A DNA stretch of 64,000 nt from Aegilops tauschii subsp. strangulata (taxonomy: Eukaryota; Streptophyta; Magnoliopsida; Poales; Poaceae): NCBI RefSeq assembly GCF_002575655.3, contig NC_053039.3, positions 216,461,622-216,525,621 of the forward strand, read 5' to 3'. The translations under genes and the position numbers were made by a program. Below, piece after piece: positions 58,635-64,000 of this stretch. The number at the start of each line of letters is the position of its first letter. The first letter of the stretch is position 1. The notes under the pieces were generated by a model. It had not been told where the DNA came from, ran no database searches, and was given only the letters and a program-made list of their open reading frames with translations.

Positions 58635-59130
58635 TTTCCAAAAGAGACACGGCCGTGCCTCTCGCGCGAGCAAAACCATGCTTCACGCGGAAGGAAAAAA
58701 AAGAAAACGCATTTTTTTCGTTTCCGAGAGGCACGGCCGTGCCTCTCGCGACAGCATAACCGTGCATCTTACTCGAGCAAAGCCGTGCCTTTGCGAAAGG
58801 AAAAAAACAGAAAACGTGTTTTTTCCCGTTTTCCAGAGGCATGGCCGTGCCTCTCGCGAAAGCACAACCGTGCCTCTCGCGGAAACAAAACCGTGCCTCT
58901 TGCGGAAGAAAAAAAACAAAAAATGCAACTTTTTCCTTTCCTGAGAGGCACGACCGTGCCTCTTGTGAGAGCACAACTGTGCCTCTCGCAGAAGCAAAAC
59001 CGTGCCTCTCGTGGAAGGAAAAAAAATAGAAAACACGTTTTTTTCGTTTCCAAGAGGCACGGCCGTGCCTCTCACGAAAGCAAAACCATGCCTCTCGCGG
59101 AAGCAAAACCGTGCCTCTCGCGGAAGCAAA
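58635..59130. repeat. Palindrome-bearing minisatellite (five units of about 85-110 bp)
   Basis: Each unit starts with a near-perfect palindrome of the type GAGGCACGGCCGTGCCTC (at about 58644, 58728, 58833, 58943 and 59049), then one to three copies of AGCAAAACCGTGCCTCTCGC and an A-rich run (GGAAGGAAAAAAA). Both strands stay open for about 200 codons because the repeat lacks stops; neither frame is a gene. Confidence 0.88.
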
Positions 59131-59483
59131 ATAAAAAAAGTAAACACGTTTTTTTCCCGCGTTTTTTTTGTCTAAAAGCTAAAGAAGACATTTTTTCATT
59201 TTTGCGAACCGTTTCCAAGTAGTGAACTTAAAAAAAACCATGAACTTTTCTCAATGCTGTGGCACTTTTTTTTCCAAATTTCCTAAACCTTTTTCAAAAT
59301 GTTGAACTTCTTTACTTTTGTGAACCTTTTCCTTTTTAAAAAATGTCAATAGTCAACTCTTTGTGGTCAACGGTCAACGATCAACGATCGATGATCGCCT
59401 GGTCAACGGTGGCAGGTCTACCAGTTAACCGATTTAAAACTAAACGTAGTTGGGCCGGCCGATATGGTCCTGCGTGTGAGTGA
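59131..59483. other. Spacer with T-rich tracts and GGTCAACG repeats
   Basis: T-rich sequence, then a cluster of TCAACG / TCAACGATC repeats (59350-59416). No gene is seen. Confidence 0.5.
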
Positions 59484-59605
59484 CAGTTATCTTATCTGGT
59501 GCCAATTAGAAGCTCTCGCGAAGGAAGGGGTTGTGGCTGGAGCGCCAGTTATCATATCTCGCGCCAATTAGGAGCTCTTGTGAAGAAGGGGTTGTGGCTA
59601 GGAAT
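59484..59605. repeat. Tandem duplication, period 62 bp
   Basis: 59484-59545 and 59546-59605 share CAGTTATC.TATCT, GCCAATTAG.AGCTCT and AGGGGTTGTGGCT.G in the same order. Confidence 0.8.
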
Positions 59606-59857
59606 TAAGCTAATGGCAAACAAACCAAATTTTTTGGGCGTGTGTTTAATTTCTAACCCTAGTGCGGCGGCCGCCGCCATTGGCGCCTGCACGGTTGCAG
59701 GCCTGCAACACTGCATGGATGCATCCATTACATTCCTTGGCTTATAAAATTTCCAAGAGCTTAGACTTCATGCACAACTCCTTTGAAATACAATAAATAA
59801 AATCCAATAGAAATCATTCCTAACTATTAGATTCCTATAAATTAAATAACACCAAGA
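59606..59857. other. Spacer with no recognised feature
   Basis: Contains GCGGCCGCCGCC and a CTGCAACACTGCATGGATGC stretch; no gene or repeat supported. Confidence 0.4.
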
Positions 59858-60311
59858 GCAAACATTCTACGGTTCACAATTTTATAAAAATTAAAAGAGC
59901 CCTAAACTTTCACACAGTAGACAAAACAAGCCCATGCAGACCGTGAAGGAGTAAAACTTCTATTTGTCGCCTTGGTTATAGTGTTTTTTGTAAACCGACG
60001 CATACCCATGTAGGTATTTTTTCATTGGTTTTTTTGGGAAGCTTTTTATGATTGTTTTGATGCGCGCGGAAAATAAAAAATTATTCAAAGCAACTATTCT
60101 ATGGATCACAGTCTTATAAAAATTAAAGGAGCCCTAAACTTTCACGCATTAGAAAAACAAGCCCATGCAAACTGTGAAGGAGTACAACTCCTATTTGTCG
60201 CCTTACACGTCGGTTATAGTGCTTTTTGTAAACCGGCGCACACCCATGTAAGTATTTTTTCACTAGGCTTTTGGGGAAGCTTTTCATGATTATTCTGATG
60301 CGTGGGAAAAT
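59858..60311. repeat. Tandem duplication upstream of RPL3, period 231 bp
   Basis: Copies 59858-60080 and 60089-60311 share GAGCCCTAAACTTTCAC, ACAAGCCCATGCA, CTATTTGTCGCCTT, GGTTATAGTG.TTTTTGTAAACCG and GGAAGCTTTT.ATGATT in order. The copies differ by scattered substitutions and a small gap, so the duplication is not recent. It ends about 360 bp before the RPL3 TATA box. Confidence 0.88.
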
Positions 60312-60589
60312 GCACGGTACAACTCCTATGTGAAAAACAAAAAAGTAAAAAAGCCTGTAAAAAACCGATTAAAAAGCCAAAAGTGCGTGCGGAAAATAAA
60401 AAAATCTGAAGAGAGTGCCCAGAGCACGACACGTGGTGGCGGCTAAGGGCGTGCCAAATGAGAAGATCTCAACCGACCCACAAGTGATAGTTGCAAGGCT
60501 CCCGAAAGAGCGCTTGTCAACTAGTTGCCCCAACAAACCCAAATCGATACGTGCTGGGAAAAGTTAAAGAAAAAAAAAAGAGTGCCCAT

Positions 60590-60720
60590 TGGGTTCCAGC
60601 CCAGCCCGCGCACCTAGCCCACCAAGCCCGGCATTCCTGTCGGACCCAAGCCAAACCCTCGCATTCCGCAGTGATATATAAATAGCAGCACTAGGGTTAC
60701 CCGCTTCGCCTTCTGCACAC
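60590..60720 (+). promoter_or_regulatory. RPL3 core promoter
   Basis: TATATAAATA lies at 60675-60684. Upstream are several GCCCA elements (60598-60630: CCAGCCCAGCC, CTAGCCCACCAAGCCC), the complement of the TGGGC site II motif common in plant ribosomal-protein promoters. Just downstream, CTAGGGTTA at 60690 is the complement of a telo-box-like AACCCTAG, another usual ribosomal-protein promoter element. Transcription probably starts near 60705-60725. Confidence 0.75.
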
Positions 60721-63063
<2,343 letters not shown>

Positions 63064-63339
63064 GCTGCGACAGATCTTATCCCATAGTGTTACCAGCTTT
63101 TTTTCTTGCTTTGTGGCAGATTGTTTGGGAACCGGTTTATGCATTGCAATTGCAACTCTGAGCTGCTGCGAATGTTTGAACTGATGAGGTTTATGCATTT
63201 TGAACTTAATAGTAATGCTATTTGCATGCCTTCAAATTTGGAAGCAAATGTTTCAGCTGTGCCCATGCTGTAGCCTCCACGTGGACAATCGTGTTGCGTG
63301 TTTGTAGTCACGATCTGGTATCAAACCTCAACCTGGCAG
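63064..63339 (+). other. RPL3 3' untranslated region and 3' flank
   Basis: T-rich sequence (TTTTTTTCTTGC near 63098) and TGAACTTAATAGTAATGC near 63200 are possible 3' end signals. No canonical AATAAA was seen, which is common for plant genes. Confidence 0.5.
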
Positions 63340-63462
63340 GATTAGTCGTGGGTAGGGTATGGGTTTAAGTGTATACCCGTGGTAAGGTATGAGTTGTCGA
63401 CTTCACCCATGGGTAACCTGATTAGTCGTGGGTAGGGTATGGGTTTAAGTGTATACCCGTGG
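63340..63462. repeat. Exact 43-bp direct repeat, period 80 bp
   Basis: 63340-63382 and 63420-63462 are identical (GATTAGTCGTGGGTAGGGTA onward to TATACCCGTGG). The spacer and right flank also carry GGGTA/TACCC motifs. Confidence 0.9.
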
Positions 63463-64000
63463 GTTACCCGATGGGTACTCGATTAATATAAATAATTAAA
63501 TAAACTACTTATGCCCTATTGTATTTTATTCATTAATCTAAACACATTGATATATGACATATCACGTCATCATCGGCAGCCCTACAGCAGTAATGAACAC
63601 GGCCATCACCAGGCCTATTCTCACTTCTGGTATGTTACCCACACGTTAGATATGGCCCATTTTTAACTTCAACAACTGGCCCATGCAAAATAGCTAGCAG
63701 CAGGCTGCACTGCAGAGCGTTGCACATGTCCACTAGGCCCATAAAAGATGAATCGTGTGTAGCGTAACACATGACATGCCCAGCGAACAGAAGAGAGGTT
63801 GGACCGTTTAGTACCACCTCGCCTGTGGGAGCGCATAGGAGGGGAGCTCCGTCTATAAATTGGAGACCGCTGGCTCATGCCGCTTGGAGTGGGCGCTGTA
63901 TGTAAAATGCAACGTCTATGTCTCCTAAATAAAATAAAATATTTAAATTCCGTCAGACCCGATGGGTGCCCGATAGGATCGGGTCACCCGATGGGTTCGG
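63463..64000. other. Right flank with CCCGATGGGT motifs, no gene recognised
   Basis: CCCGATGGGTA at about 63467 recurs as CCCGATGGGTGCCCGAT (63958-63974) and CACCCGATGGGTTCGG (63985-64000), in a context rich in GGGT/ACCC. This looks like the inside or edge of a further repeat that continues beyond the window. Open frames on the minus strand at 63635-63878 have no supporting features. Confidence 0.45.

Noticed and set aside
58483..59222. Overlapping reading frames of about 200 codons on both strands
   Set aside because: They lie entirely on the palindromic minisatellite; both strands are open because the repeat lacks stop codons, and the products are repetitive with no domain.
63340..63480. 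Telomere-like GGGT-rich repeats
   Set aside because: The motif is not the plant telomere repeat TTTAGGG and comprises only a 43-bp direct repeat and related short motifs.

Overview
This is nuclear DNA from a grass of the wheat-barley tribe (Triticeae). Many copies of a long-terminal-repeat (LTR) retrotransposon with the LTR start TGnTGGAAATATGCCCTAGA, typical of the Angela/WIS/BARE-1 copia group, point there. So do Stowaway-type MITEs with CTCCCTCC ends and a CACTA-type end with GGGCC-rich subterminal repeats. I see no bacterial or organelle genes, no tRNA or rRNA genes, and no CRISPR array. Most of the window is nested transposable elements. One clearly intact host gene is present: a six-exon cytosolic ribosomal protein L3 (RPL3) gene at the right end.

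Layout, left to right. (1) 1-943: right end of an LTR from another retrotransposon, cut into (2) 944-4198, the 5' part of an Angela-type element on the minus strand. (3) 4199-6238: low-copy DNA with MITEs, diverged repeats and the 5' half of a SINA-type (seven-in-absentia) E3 ubiquitin ligase gene. (4) 6239-23261: a 17.0-kb insertion in that gene, flanked by the 5-bp duplication GTCGT. It is one Angela/WIS-type element carrying a second, younger Angela element (13359-21892) inside its 5' LTR. (5) 23262-23848: the 3' half of the SINA gene, in frame with the 5' half across the insertion. (6) 23849-26261: low-copy DNA with a broken coiled-coil gene behind a good TATA box. (7) 26262-34899: a tandem array of about 495-bp units split by a decayed Ty3/gypsy element (27163-34308) whose right end is abnormal. 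(8) about 35600-42258: the right part of a CACTA DNA transposon, ending in TTTTTTTGTAGTG. (9) 42259-50873: a plus-strand Angela-type element, 5'-truncated at the CACTA end, split by a compact 4.3-kb copia element with 153-bp LTRs and an AGTAA target duplication. (10) 50900-58130: another minus-strand Angela-type element with a truncated 5' LTR. (11) 58131-60590: a palindrome-rich minisatellite and two short tandem duplications. (12) 60590-63063: promoter and exons of RPL3. (13) 63064-64000: 3' flank with short direct repeats.

The retrotransposon polyproteins are all broken by frameshifts or stop codons, so none looks able to move by itself. The insertion order is readable: the SINA gene came first, then the outer Angela/WIS element, then the inner Angela; a plus-strand Angela came first, then the small copia. 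I did not find a convincing new multi-gene system. The most notable items are the in-frame split of the SINA gene by a nested 17-kb insertion, the gypsy element whose 5' LTR start has been replaced by a piece of its own pol gene, and the small gag-less copia whose only three stops are all TAG at inferred CAG sites. Boundaries were read by eye; LTR divergence figures are hand counts over partial alignments.
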